Shown: positions 29,401 to 37,051 of the stretch, one piece after another
Numbering within the stretch: position 1 is the first letter of the stretch
How the letters are laid out: each line of letters starts with the position of its first letter
Assembly (NCBI GenBank): GCA_964568735.1
Contig: CAZMRF010000015.1
Span: 1 to 64,000, forward strand
DNA: 64,000 bases
From: CAZMRF01 sp964568735
GTDB lineage: Bacteria > Acidobacteriota > Polarisedimenticolia > JACPZX01
Direction of reading: 5' to 3'
The notes under the pieces: generated by a model
The model's input: only the letters and a program-made list of their open reading frames with translations
What the model was told of the DNA's origin: nothing
The model's database searches: none
Made by a program: the position numbers and the translations under genes

Positions 29401-29483
29401 GGGAAGATCTGCAGCTCACCGGGCCAACGGCGCGCGCCGCGCACGAGCCCCACGCCACTCCGGCCGCGCCGCCGGCGAGCTGA
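26472..29483 (+). CDS. TIGR03960 radical SAM protein fused to DUF2344 domain
   Basis: A 1003-residue protein. Residues 1-220 form a B12-binding-like N-terminal domain (YEIGMSHLGLRILYSVLN), residues 310-560 the radical SAM core with RGCTEGCRFCQAG near 321-333, and residues 710-1000 a DUF2344 domain (RFLSHLDLIRLFGRAFRRAG; KYSQGFNPKP). The two halves are separate genes in some genomes and fused here. Function is unknown; the family often sits beside ribonuclease G and ribosomal protein genes, hinting at RNA or ribosome modification, but that context is absent here. Two low-complexity linkers (near residues 190-225 and 845-890) are lineage-specific. Start ATG 26472 gives the conserved N-terminus. 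Confidence 0.88.
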   Translation: MPRSFEQILPEVEKPARYLGGERNSIVKDHRTVRARAVLAFPDVYEIGMSHLGLRILYSVLNRREDMLLERCFAPWPDMERALRESGLPLLSLETRTPLSRFDVVGFSLQYELSFTNVLMMLDLAGIPFRSEDRDERHPLVIAGGPVVFSPEPVADFFDLFLVGDGEEVFPRLLEVYAALREARGLSGRGEETPTPSGNAAAGAVSPSAGGNGNGAQPSGAEAASTRALALRQERLQILKELARLPGIYVPSLYRTEEDPACGLHYVAGPDAARILPGEDPPPFPVRRATLDDLNKFPFPSDTIVPHSEIVHDRVSIELARGCTEGCRFCQAGTIYRPVRERSAESIIDSALDALEKTGYDEVSLTSLSPADYSCLPDLVEKMMDRLAEARVGLSVSSLRPYGLTEQLAAQIGRVKMSGFTIAPEAGTQRMRDVLNKGISEEHILQAANNAFGAGWDLIKTYFMIGLPTETEEDLLGMLSLCERIHDIGRHRLSKKNGGPGGAPRIHFSASSHVPKPHAAFQWARMESAEELYGKQRFLAARLRNPRIRFKRHHVETSILECVMSRGDRRLGAVIETAYRKGCRFDGWTELFRWKEWQEAFAECALPMEPFLAELPLDSTLPWDHIDTTVLKDFLVREWNRAFKAKATPPCEKPYKKFNRPFRRDDKLICYDCGCECDLPHIREERVANHEGLLAIRSTRTPLAAAPAGSPAFRYRASFRKAGRSRFLSHLDLIRLFGRAFRRAGIRLKYSQGFNPKPLLAFTPALALGAEGMREAVDFQLGEPASPASLAERLNSVLPEGIRVESISIIAAGEPSLTAATASARYRVTVPLQIEEAPRHPGRRGSGSVETMPFNEESGLREDEGGSADEPGSQGGPGPAGNMTPPAGEGSAIPWHRERIEEFNGRPSRVIDKVRKGRTVKVDLKEFAGRVSLVAASETKGVTLSFEVKFRDGASVRPEEILTGIYGFVPRDCSIIREDLQLTGPTARAAHEPHATPAAPPAS

Positions 29484-29522
29484 TCCCCGCCTCCGGGCGC
29501 GCCGTTCGGGAGATAAGAAACG

Positions 29523-30908
29523 ATGTTTTCCACCAATGGACAGTGCGTGACGCAGATGCACTACGCCCGCAAGGGCATGGTGACGGATGCGATGAAATAC
29601 GTCGCCGAGGTGGAGGGGCTCGCCCCCGAGCTGATCCGCTCCGAGGTGGCCCGGGGCAGGATGATCATCCCGGCCAACGTGAACCACACCAGCCTCAAGC
29701 CCTGCGCGATCGGCATCGCCGCTCGCTGCAAGATCAACGCGAACATCGGCAACTCCGCCGTCGCCTCCGAGGTGGACCAGGAGCTGAACAAGCTGCGCAC
29801 CGCCATCCGCTACGGGGCCGACACGGTGATGGATCTCTCCACGGGGGGAGACATCGACGGCATCCGCGAGGCGATCCTGCAAGCCAGCCCCGTGACGATC
29901 GGAACGGTTCCCATCTACCAGGCCGTGGCCGACCTGAAGAGGATCGAGGATCTCACGGCCGACGACCTCATCCAGATGATCGAGCACCAGGCGAAGCAGG
30001 GCGTGGACTACATGACGTTGCATGCCGGGGTCCTGCTGCGCCATCTCCCGCTCGTCAGAGGACGCATCACCGGAATCGTCAGCCGGGGCGGCTCCCTGCT
30101 GGCCCACTGGATGCTGTATCACCGGAAGGAGAATCCGCTCTACGAGAACTGGGACAGGATTCTCGACATCCTCGCGCGCTACGACGTCACCGTGAGCGCG
30201 GGAGACGGGCTGCGCCCCGGCTGCCTGCACGACGCCTCCGATGCCGCGCAGTTTGCCGAGCTCGAGACGCTGGGCGAGCTGACCCGGAGATCCTGGGAGA
30301 AGGACGTGCAGGTCATGATCGAGGGGCCGGGCCACGTCCCGCTCGACCAGCTCGAGATGAACGTGCGCAGGCAACAGGAGGTCTGCCACGAGGCGCCCTT
30401 CTACACACTCGGGCCGCTCGTGACGGACATCGCTCCGGGCTACGACCACATCACCTCCGCCATCGGAGCCACGATGGTGGCCTGGTACGGCGCCTCTCTC
30501 CTCTGCTACGTCACGCCCAAGGAGCACCTCGGCCTGCCCGACAACGACGACGTCCGCCAGGGGGTCATCGCCTACAAGATCGCCGCGCACGCGGCGGACA
30601 TCGCGCGCCACAGGCCCGGGGTCCGCGATCGGGACGACGAGCTGTCGAGGGCGCGCTTCAACTTCGATTGGCGGAAGCAGTTCGAGCTGAGCCTCGATCC
30701 CGAGACGGCGAAGTCGATGCACGACGCGACGCTCCCCGCCGAGTACTTCAAGAGCGCCGAGTTCTGCTCGATGTGCGGCCCTCGTTTCTGCTCGATGCAG
30801 GGCGCCTACCGACTGGATCGGATCGACGAGGTGCTCGCGGAGATCGAGGCCGGCACCGCCCCCGCGCCGCAAGCCGTGGCGGCCACGGCCGGGACCAAGA
30901 CTCCCTGA
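29523..30908 (+). CDS. thiC: Phosphomethylpyrimidine synthase ThiC
   Basis: A 461-residue radical SAM enzyme converting aminoimidazole ribotide to hydroxymethylpyrimidine phosphate for thiamine. The C-terminal cluster motif CSMCGPRFC near residues 416-424 and PGHVPLDQLEMN are diagnostic. It is shorter than E. coli ThiC, lacking the N-terminal extension, like Methanopyrus- or Thermotoga-type enzymes. GGAGATAAG precedes the ATG. Only 40 bases separate it from the previous gene, so no TPP riboswitch fits there; control must differ from many bacteria. Confidence 0.95.
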   Translation: MFSTNGQCVTQMHYARKGMVTDAMKYVAEVEGLAPELIRSEVARGRMIIPANVNHTSLKPCAIGIAARCKINANIGNSAVASEVDQELNKLRTAIRYGADTVMDLSTGGDIDGIREAILQASPVTIGTVPIYQAVADLKRIEDLTADDLIQMIEHQAKQGVDYMTLHAGVLLRHLPLVRGRITGIVSRGGSLLAHWMLYHRKENPLYENWDRILDILARYDVTVSAGDGLRPGCLHDASDAAQFAELETLGELTRRSWEKDVQVMIEGPGHVPLDQLEMNVRRQQEVCHEAPFYTLGPLVTDIAPGYDHITSAIGATMVAWYGASLLCYVTPKEHLGLPDNDDVRQGVIAYKIAAHAADIARHRPGVRDRDDELSRARFNFDWRKQFELSLDPETAKSMHDATLPAEYFKSAEFCSMCGPRFCSMQGAYRLDRIDEVLAEIEAGTAPAPQAVAATAGTKTP

Positions 30909-30930
30909 GCTCGAGGGACCGGAGAATCAC

Positions 30931-31353
30931 ATGGCCAACGCCGAGCTGAAGACGAAGAAGACGAAGGCGAGCGTCAAGGAGTTTCTCGACGCCATCCCCG
31001 ACGAGGCGAGGCGGAAGGACTGCCGTGTCGTCGCGAAAATGATGAAGGAGGCAACCGGGGCGCAGCCGAAGATGTGGGGAACGAGCATCGTGGGGTTCGG
31101 CACCTACCACTACAAGTACGCCAGCGGCCGCGAGGGCGATTGGCCTGTGGCGGGATTTTCACCCCGCAAGCAGGCGCTGACTCTCTACATCATGTCGGGA
31201 TTCGGGGGGCGCGACGGGTTGATGGAAAGGCTCGGCAAGTACAAGACGGGAAAAGCCTGCCTGTACATCAAGCGGCTCTCCGACGTGGATCTCGGCGTGC
31301 TCAGGAATCTCATCCAGGGATCCGTCAAGGCCATGGAAGCGCGCGGATCCTGA
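30931..31353 (+). CDS. DUF1801 domain protein
   Basis: A 140-residue protein with KEFLDAIPDEARRKDCRVVA near residue 16 and the conserved MWGTSIVGFGTYHYKYASG, typical of DUF1801 (YdhG/YjhX-like alpha-beta fold). Function is unknown. It follows thiC by 22 bases and is probably in the same transcript. Confidence 0.88.
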   Translation: MANAELKTKKTKASVKEFLDAIPDEARRKDCRVVAKMMKEATGAQPKMWGTSIVGFGTYHYKYASGREGDWPVAGFSPRKQALTLYIMSGFGGRDGLMERLGKYKTGKACLYIKRLSDVDLGVLRNLIQGSVKAMEARGS

Positions 31354-31501
31354 CGCCGAAAGGCACCTTTTAGAAGAATCGTCCCTTTTGTGGCAGTATG
31401 AGTGCCGGTGGACCGTCGGGACTTTGCGTGAGCCCTCCAGCAGGGTCCCCTCCTCCGCGCGGGCCCCGGCGGTCCCCTCCTGAGACCTTCCCGAGGATCC
31501 C

Positions 31502-32011
31502 CTGCCCAGCCTGTATCTGCTCCGCCATGGTCCGGCCGTGAGCGCGACGGGCGCCGCCGCAAGCCGCGATGCCGATCGACCCCTGACCGACGAAGGGCGG
31601 TCGCGCCTGTCCAGGGCGGCTGAAGGGATGCGCCGCAGAGGAGTCGTGGCTGATGCCATCCTCTGCAGCCCTTTCCTTCGAGCCCGGGAGACGGCGGCCA
31701 TCGTCGCACGGTGCCTGGGGATCCCCCCGGATCGAGTCGAAACGCTGGAGGAACTGGCTTCGGGGGCTAAATGGAGCAACCTGCAGCTCACCCTCCGCCC
31801 CTTCGGACACCTCGCCTCTGTAATCCTCGTCGGCCATCAGCCTGACCTCTCCGCGATGGCAGCCGAGATCCTCCGATCGGGAACAGATCAGGTCCCATTC
31901 GGTCCCGGGAGCCTGGCCCGCATCCAGGTCGACGCGATCCCTCCGTTGCGAGAGGCGACCCTGGAGTGGCTGCTCAGCATGAGGGATCTCGAGAGCCTCA
32001 CCGAGAGGTAG
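31502..32011 (+). CDS. SixA-like phosphohistidine phosphatase, CTG start likely
   Basis: A histidine phosphatase superfamily protein of about 169 residues. The catalytic LYLLRHGPAV motif lies upstream of the first conventional start (GTG 31538), and the frame closes with TGA at 31481-31483. The only start that keeps the RHG motif is CTG 31502, five bases after GAGG. ILCSPFLRARETA and VILVGHQPDLS are the other catalytic blocks. SixA removes phosphate from histidine phosphotransfer domains. The unusual start is inferred from conservation. Confidence 0.82.
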   Translation: MPSLYLLRHGPAVSATGAAASRDADRPLTDEGRSRLSRAAEGMRRRGVVADAILCSPFLRARETAAIVARCLGIPPDRVETLEELASGAKWSNLQLTLRPFGHLASVILVGHQPDLSAMAAEILRSGTDQVPFGPGSLARIQVDAIPPLREATLEWLLSMRDLESLTER

Positions 32012-32397
32012 CCGCCCGGCTCCGCAGGAGTCCTGAGCTCCGAACCGGACCTTTCGGCGCCCCTCTCGACGGAGGATCTTCGTCATGTCACGAAGGGACT
32101 CCTTGCGGCAGACCCATTGCAGGCGTATGATTTTCCGGCCTGCCACGGCACCAGCGTCACCCAAGTTGATTGCTGAGGAGGGCCGGCACCCCCTGCCAGC
32201 CGGTCCGTAGAGTCCAGGAACCAACAAGAATCGAAGTTCGGGTCGAAGCTCGGCCTACCGCCGGGACGGGAATCCGTCCCGGCTCCGCGCGTTCGCCGGG
32301 CAGCTCGCACATGGGTCCATCATCGCTGCGTCCCCGATGGTGACCCGGTGCATCCTTCTGGCCCGCTAAAGACAGGGACTGGGTGAGGAATCAAGCT
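32012..32397. other. Intergenic region with strong hairpin
   Basis: No gene seen. A perfect ten-pair stem GCCGGGACGG/CCGTCCCGGC with loop GAAT lies at 32260-32283. No T-run follows. The following gene has its own promoter somewhere here; TAAAGA near 32368 is the only -10-like string and is not convincing. Confidence 0.45.
32260..32283. other. Ten-pair GAAT-loop hairpin
   Basis: Perfectly paired arms of ten bases around a four-base loop, 115 bases upstream of the secreted-protein start. It may be a terminator for the phosphatase transcript or a 5' leader structure. No T-tract supports intrinsic termination. Confidence 0.4.
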
Positions 32398-33642
32398 ATG
32401 AAGGGAAAACTGCTCATGGTACTTGCCGGCATCCTGTGTGCCGGCCTGATGCTCTCTCCGGGCCTGCGAGCCCAGATCGATCCGAACGGTCCAGTCGACC
32501 CGAACGGCCCGGTGGACCCCAACGGTCCAGTGGACCCGAACGGCCCCTGCGGTCCAGGCTCCATCGACTGCGATCCGAACGGTCCCGTCGACCCTCCGCC
32601 CCCGCCGCCCGTTGGCGACAGCGCTTGCTCGTGCGCGATCAGCCCGGCTTCAAGGTGCGTGCCGACCGGGCACCGGGTCACGCTGACCAGTTTCGCCCTC
32701 GATCAGGACGCGGGCGAGAGCGTCTGGACGTACAGGGTCTGCAACGAGGCGGGCATCGACGGCAGCAACTGCCAGCCCCTCCACCCGCTCGCGGTGTTCA
32801 GTCTCGGGCTTCCGCGGATCGGGGACTGCCTCAGCACGGAACAGTCGGTCACCATGGTCCAGGTTGGCGGCTTCTCCAGCGCCCAGGTGCTGTGTCACAA
32901 GGCGAACCTCAACAATTCGTGTGGCATCTCGGGGCTCTACCCCGAGGATCACCTCGAGGAGTGCAACTTCGTCGGCGGGAATGGCCTGGATGCGGGCGAG
33001 TGCATCGACCTGCAGCTCAGGATCTCCGGCGAGATGCCCACGCTCGGCGCGGGATTCAGCCGGGCCATCGCCGGGGAAGCCGGCGTCGACACGGGCTGCA
33101 TCCACAACTGCATCCAGGGGCCTTCGTGCCACCCCTGTACGCCTCCGCCGCCCCCGGACGTGGACGAGTGCATGACACGGACGCGGGGATTCTGGGGCAC
33201 GCATCCGCACATCACGCAGCTCTTCGGGCCGATCTCGGTCTGCGGCCAGGTCCTGAACTCCGTCGAGTCCGGGCAGTGCAACTCCTTCAGCGAGGCGCTC
33301 TGCACCTCCGGCAAGGACCTCAAGGACCCGACGTGGCTCCAGTTCATCGCACAGCTCACGGCGGCCAAGCTGAATCTCGTCGCCTCGGACGTGGTGATGG
33401 ACGGATCCTGTGGTGAGCGTGCCGAGGCGCGGATCGCCCAGTGCGAGGGGCTCTGCGGCGCGAGCCGGAAGGTCCTCGAGGCCAGCGGCTGCATCGCGGA
33501 TCTGACTGCCTTCAACGAGTCGCTGGACGCGGTTGGAGGCACGCTGCCTCCGTTCGACAAGCCCGGGCCCGCGAATGTCGTGGAGTGCCAGGAGTCCCGT
33601 GGTAACGGGCTGGCCATTCTCAGGACCGTCTGCGCGCCCTGA
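32398..33642 (+). CDS. Secreted Cys-rich protein with DPNGPV repeats
   Basis: A 414-residue protein of no family I recognise. Residues 1-26 are a signal peptide ending at LRAQ. Next comes a tandem repeat of DPNGPV (four to five copies), then a Pro-rich spacer and an ectodomain with about two dozen Cys, including TRTRGFWGTHPHITQLFG, a motif seen in secreted proteins of Acidobacteriota-like genomes. Many Cys pairs imply disulfides outside the cytoplasm. Start ATG 32398 follows GAGGAA. A strong terminator follows, so it is a single-gene unit. Probably surface or extracellular. Confidence 0.8.
   Translation: MKGKLLMVLAGILCAGLMLSPGLRAQIDPNGPVDPNGPVDPNGPVDPNGPCGPGSIDCDPNGPVDPPPPPPVGDSACSCAISPASRCVPTGHRVTLTSFALDQDAGESVWTYRVCNEAGIDGSNCQPLHPLAVFSLGLPRIGDCLSTEQSVTMVQVGGFSSAQVLCHKANLNNSCGISGLYPEDHLEECNFVGGNGLDAGECIDLQLRISGEMPTLGAGFSRAIAGEAGVDTGCIHNCIQGPSCHPCTPPPPPDVDECMTRTRGFWGTHPHITQLFGPISVCGQVLNSVESGQCNSFSEALCTSGKDLKDPTWLQFIAQLTAAKLNLVASDVVMDGSCGERAEARIAQCEGLCGASRKVLEASGCIADLTAFNESLDAVGGTLPPFDKPGPANVVECQESRGNGLAILRTVCAP
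32479..32548 (+). repeat. Tandem repeat encoding DPNGPV
   Basis: About four near-identical 18-base units (GATCCGAACGGTCCAGTC-like) inside the secreted Cys-rich protein. Third-position differences between units show the amino acids are kept while codons vary. Another partial copy lies at 32572. Confidence 0.75.
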
Positions 33643-33696
33643 GGTGACATTGTTGCGGGAGCGCTGAGAGCGCTTCCAGATAGGCAAAATTGATCC

Positions 33697-33733
33697 GCGG
33701 GAGGCTCCCGAAAGGAGCCTCCCGCTTTTTCTT
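33697..33733 (+). terminator. Strong Rho-independent terminator
   Basis: GCGGGAGGCTCC, loop CGAAA, GGAGCCTCCCGC gives a perfect 12-pair stem, followed by TTTTTCTTT. It ends the transcript of the secreted Cys-rich protein. Confidence 0.92.
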
Positions 33734-33779
33734 TGTTCGCGGAGTCAGGCCCCCGGCGGAGGCACGAAACACGGGACTC

Positions 33780-33822
33780 GAGGCACGGGGCACGGGGCAC
33801 GGGGCACGGGACACGAGGCACG
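33780..33822. repeat. Short GGGCACG tandem repeat
   Basis: Four to six near-exact copies of GGGCACG-like heptamers between the terminator and the halogenase-like gene. Simple-sequence repeat with no obvious function. Confidence 0.6.
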
Positions 33823-33890
33823 ATGGGGGCTCTCGCGGCGCACCGGACACGACCGGGCCGCGGGGCCCGGCGAGTGACTCGAGAGCAGTC

Positions 33891-35519
33891 CTAGCGGCGC
33901 TGCGCCGCCGCGGCCGCTCCGAGCGCATGCTTTTCAGCGGGCGCGGTTGCAGGGCGATGGGGTGACATCGCGGCGCGAGGCCGGCGGACACGGATCCGGT
34001 CGGGAATCGAGATCATCTCCAGCCAGGCCAGTCGCGCCATCGCCCCGGGGATGTACTTGAGATCGCCGAGGCCCAGCTTGAAGCCCGGCAGCAGGATGTG
34101 GCGCCCGTGGTTGTGCCTGCCGAAGGAGCCCGCCTTCATTCTGATTTTCCCGAGCGACGCGAGCCTGCGGTTGACGAAGCGCATGAAGAGGAAGAAGGGA
34201 ATGGCTGGAGGTGGCGCGAAGAAAGGCTCGAGCCCCGCGGGGCCCTTGCGGTAGGCGGGCGCCACCACGCCCAGGTAGTAGAGGGGCACCTCGGTCCGGA
34301 GGGCGACGCTCATGAGATCCAGGTCGCCCATGTACCAGTACTTGTCCACGTAGATCGCCTGGAGCCAGCGGCGGAAGCTCCTCACGAAGCTCGTGTTGTA
34401 CCGGGCGACCTCCTCGGTCACGCTCTCTCCGCGAAGCGCCTTCTGAATGACCTCCGTGGACTTGACGATCGTGCAGGCGCACCAGTCGAGGCCCGGGCTG
34501 TAGAAGGGGTCGATGAAGCCCGAGGCGTCGCCGACGAGTACCCAGCCGTCGCCCATGTGCTTGCGGACGCGGTAGGGGAGGTGGTTGAGGACGCGCAGGT
34601 CGTCGGGGAGGCGCTCGGCGCCTTCGAGCAGCTCGCGGCCCGCGGGAAGGCTGCGGAGGAAGGACTCGAAGCGCTCGCCGGGGGTCTCCCCGTCCGGGAG
34701 AGTGAGGATCCTCTCGTCCCAGACGATGCCGACGCTCGTGTCTCCCCCCGGCAGGGGGATGAACCAGATCCAGTAGCCGGGGCCGGTGAGGTGGTTCGTC
34801 GCCAGCCCGCGCGAGCAGATGGCCGCCATGGGGCCCTTCTTGCGGATCGATGCGAGCCAGGGGCCGTCGAAGTCCCGTGTCCCGCGGTATCGGACCCAGA
34901 TCGAGCGCGTCGGGTGCTCGGGGACCTCCTCGACGAGGTCCAGCCTGCGGGCAAGCCATGCCTTGCGTCCCGAGGCATCGACGACCCAGCGCACCTTCGC
35001 CGTGAAACCTCCAGAAGCGGATTCGACCTCGAGCGTGGATGGCCCGCCCTCCTGGAGCGCGACCGCGGTGACGCGGGCTGGGCGCGCGAGGTCTGCTCCC
35101 GCCTGGACCGCGCGGCTCAGGAGATGCTCGTCGAGGATGGCACGATCGAGGTGCCAGCTCGGCACCCTGGACTGGTAGGTGCTGCCCAGCTCGGAGGCCT
35201 CGGCGAGCGTCGAGACCTTCTCGTTGGTGAACCAGAACCTCTGGCCGTACTTCGGGAGCTGCTCCACGGCCAGGTGGCGGTCGAGGTCGAGCACTCTCAT
35301 GAGAAACCAGGAGGCGAGCTCGATCGCGGACTCGCCCACCTTGCGGTCGAAGGCGGTGCGGCTCTCGACGATCAGGAGGCGCAGGTCCGGCCGCGCCTGC
35401 TTGAGGACGACCGCCGTCGCGGCGCCCGCGAAGGCGCCGCCGATGATGGCGACGTCGTACTCGCGCGTTTCTCCAGTCAACTCATCGCTCCAAGCCCTTG
35501 CGCTGCGGGCCGGCTCCAC
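33891..35519 (-). CDS. FAD-dependent halogenase-like oxidoreductase
   Basis: A 542-residue flavoprotein starting at GTG 35519. The FAD-binding motif AIIGGAFAGAATAVVLKQA is near residues 25-44, and GYWIWFIPL near 250 matches the W-x-W-x-I-P signature of flavin-dependent halogenases; GDASGFIDPFYSPGLD is the second FAD contact. Many family members without proven halogenase activity are monooxygenases or reductases, so substrate and reaction are open. It sits 6 kb before the polyene-like genes and is followed upstream by a Rieske ferredoxin that could supply electrons. Confidence 0.8.
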   Translation of the reverse strand: MEPARSARAWSDELTGETREYDVAIIGGAFAGAATAVVLKQARPDLRLLIVESRTAFDRKVGESAIELASWFLMRVLDLDRHLAVEQLPKYGQRFWFTNEKVSTLAEASELGSTYQSRVPSWHLDRAILDEHLLSRAVQAGADLARPARVTAVALQEGGPSTLEVESASGGFTAKVRWVVDASGRKAWLARRLDLVEEVPEHPTRSIWVRYRGTRDFDGPWLASIRKKGPMAAICSRGLATNHLTGPGYWIWFIPLPGGDTSVGIVWDERILTLPDGETPGERFESFLRSLPAGRELLEGAERLPDDLRVLNHLPYRVRKHMGDGWVLVGDASGFIDPFYSPGLDWCACTIVKSTEVIQKALRGESVTEEVARYNTSFVRSFRRWLQAIYVDKYWYMGDLDLMSVALRTEVPLYYLGVVAPAYRKGPAGLEPFFAPPPAIPFFLFMRFVNRRLASLGKIRMKAGSFGRHNHGRHILLPGFKLGLGDLKYIPGAMARLAWLEMISIPDRIRVRRPRAAMSPHRPATAPAEKHALGAAAAAQRR

Positions 35520-35556
35520 TCTCGCTTCGGATCCTTGCCTTCCGATCCCGGCCCGG

Positions 35557-35862
35557 TCAGGTCGAGATCAGAACGTCGTCGCCTTCGATCTTCACCTCGC
35601 GGGCGGCGAGCTTGGCCGAGGGATTCGTCTTGCAGGCCCCCGTCGTGATCTCGTACTGCCAGCCGTGCCAGGGGCAGGTCACGGTCGAGCCCTGGATGAA
35701 CCCTTCGCCCACAGGGCCGCCCCGGTGGACGCAGACGTTGTCTATGCAGTAAAAAGTGCCGTCCAGGTTGAAAAGCGCGAGAGCCTTCCCGCCGACGGAG
35801 ACGACCTTGGCGCTTCCCGGCTGGACATCACCTGTCTTGGCGGCCTTGACGAATCCTGCCAT
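35557..35862 (-). CDS. Rieske [2Fe-2S] ferredoxin
   Basis: A 101-residue soluble Rieske protein. CVHRGGPVGEG and CPWHGWQYEITTG supply the two Cys and two His ligands. This free-standing size is used by dioxygenase and nitrite-reductase NirD-like electron transfer. It lies 37 bases upstream of the halogenase-like gene on the same strand, so an electron-transfer partnership is a fair inference. The ATG is back to back with the glycosylase gene on the other strand. Confidence 0.9.
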   Translation of the reverse strand: MAGFVKAAKTGDVQPGSAKVVSVGGKALALFNLDGTFYCIDNVCVHRGGPVGEGFIQGSTVTCPWHGWQYEITTGACKTNPSAKLAAREVKIEGDDVLIST

Positions 35863-35956
35863 GCGATCTCCCTCCGTGGAGCCTGAGACACATCCGCCGG
35901 TCACCGGCGCCGATAGCGTCGATGATACCCGCGGGGTTCGAAGGCGATCAACATCC

Positions 35957-36979
35957 GTGCTGGCGGCGCCGCGTTCCTTCTCCTTCCTGCCCACCATCCT
36001 GAGCCACGGCTGGTTCGACCTTCCGCCCTTCCGCTGGGAGGAGGGAGCCGACACGCTCCACCGGGTGATCCGCGTGCCCGGGAGCGGACTGATGGCGCTG
36101 AGCCTGAGGGGGGAGCCCGCTCGCGGAATCGTGATCCGCCTCGAGGTGCCCTCAGGCCCGGTCGGGGCCGCGGATCGCCGCGATGCCCTCCGGCAGGTCC
36201 GCCACATGCTCCGGCTGGACGAGCCCCTGAATGAGTTCCACGCTCTCTGCCGAAAGACCCCCGGCTACGCATGGGTGGCGCGGAGAGGTGCCGGGCGGCT
36301 CCTCAGGGCCCCCGATCCCTTCGAGGATCTCGTCAAGCTCATCTGCACGACGAACTGCTCGTGGTCGCTGACCAGGGTCATGATCGCCGCGCTCGTGGGA
36401 GGTCTCGGCGAAGAAGTGATTCTCAACGATTCCCTGGACCACGCTCGCTCGACGCTCGGCGTCGCGCGCGCTCGAGGCAAGCCGGCTGTCAGCTCACGCT
36501 CAGACCTCCAGACCACCGCCCCCGCGCTGCGGGCCTTCCCCACGCCCGAGGCGATGGCCGCCGTCCCCCCGAGCTTTTACAGGGACAAGGTCAGGGCCGG
36601 CTACCGGGCGCCCCACCTTCAAGATCTGGCCTGCAGGGTCGTCGCCGGCGAGATCGCTCCCTCCACCTGGCTTGATCCGCGGCGAGATGCCTCGGAGATC
36701 CAGAAGGAGATCCGATCGGTGCGGGGAGCCGGACCCTACGTGGCCGAGAACATGCTGAAGCTCCTCGGCCGCTACGAGGGACTGGGCCTGGATAGCTGGT
36801 GCCGCCGGAAGTTCTCCGAGATCCATGCCGGCGGAAGGAATGTCAACGATCGGACCATCGAGCGTCACTACGCCCGCTTCGAGGCCTGGCGCGGCCTGGC
36901 CCTCTGGTGCGATCTCACGCGTGACTGGATGGACGGGGCTCGTCCTGCTCCCGATCTCCTCGATGGCCGGAAGTACTGA
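35957..36979 (+). CDS. HhH-GPD family DNA glycosylase-like protein
   Basis: About 340 residues. SVRGAGPYVAENMLKLL near residue 258 is the helix-hairpin-helix and LGLDSW about 20 residues later holds the catalytic Asp of the HhH-GPD superfamily. The position of the OGG1 lyase lysine (G-V-G-x-K) is Tyr here, so it is probably monofunctional like AlkA. KLICTTNCSWSLTRVMIAAL is the conserved first helix pair. Start GTG 35957 is chosen because upstream residues look non-coding and would run over the divergent Rieske start. Base-excision repair of an unknown lesion. Confidence 0.78.
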   Translation: MLAAPRSFSFLPTILSHGWFDLPPFRWEEGADTLHRVIRVPGSGLMALSLRGEPARGIVIRLEVPSGPVGAADRRDALRQVRHMLRLDEPLNEFHALCRKTPGYAWVARRGAGRLLRAPDPFEDLVKLICTTNCSWSLTRVMIAALVGGLGEEVILNDSLDHARSTLGVARARGKPAVSSRSDLQTTAPALRAFPTPEAMAAVPPSFYRDKVRAGYRAPHLQDLACRVVAGEIAPSTWLDPRRDASEIQKEIRSVRGAGPYVAENMLKLLGRYEGLGLDSWCRRKFSEIHAGGRNVNDRTIERHYARFEAWRGLALWCDLTRDWMDGARPAPDLLDGRKY

Positions 36980-37051
36980 TCCTCACGCGGAGGCACTCAC
37001 CGACTCGCGCTGAGGCAAGGACGCCGGCCCGGTGTGCATGTCGCGGTTTCC

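Noticed and set aside
29484..29522. TPP riboswitch before thiC
   Set aside because: Only 39 bases between genes and no thi-box sequence.
28827..30872. A 681-codon minus-strand frame over thiC and the TIGR03960 end
   Set aside because: High GC keeps opposite frames open. Its composition is Arg/Val/Asp-rich and repetitive, and it covers two strongly conserved genes.
31370..32227. Minus-strand frame of 285 codons opposite the phosphatase
   Set aside because: No family match and composition typical of shadows; the plus strand has all SixA motifs.
33780..33822. CRISPR-like repeats
   Set aside because: The GGGCACG units are contiguous heptamers with no spacers.
35925..35945. tRNA T-arm-like GGTTCGA
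   Set aside because: No cloverleaf could be built around it.
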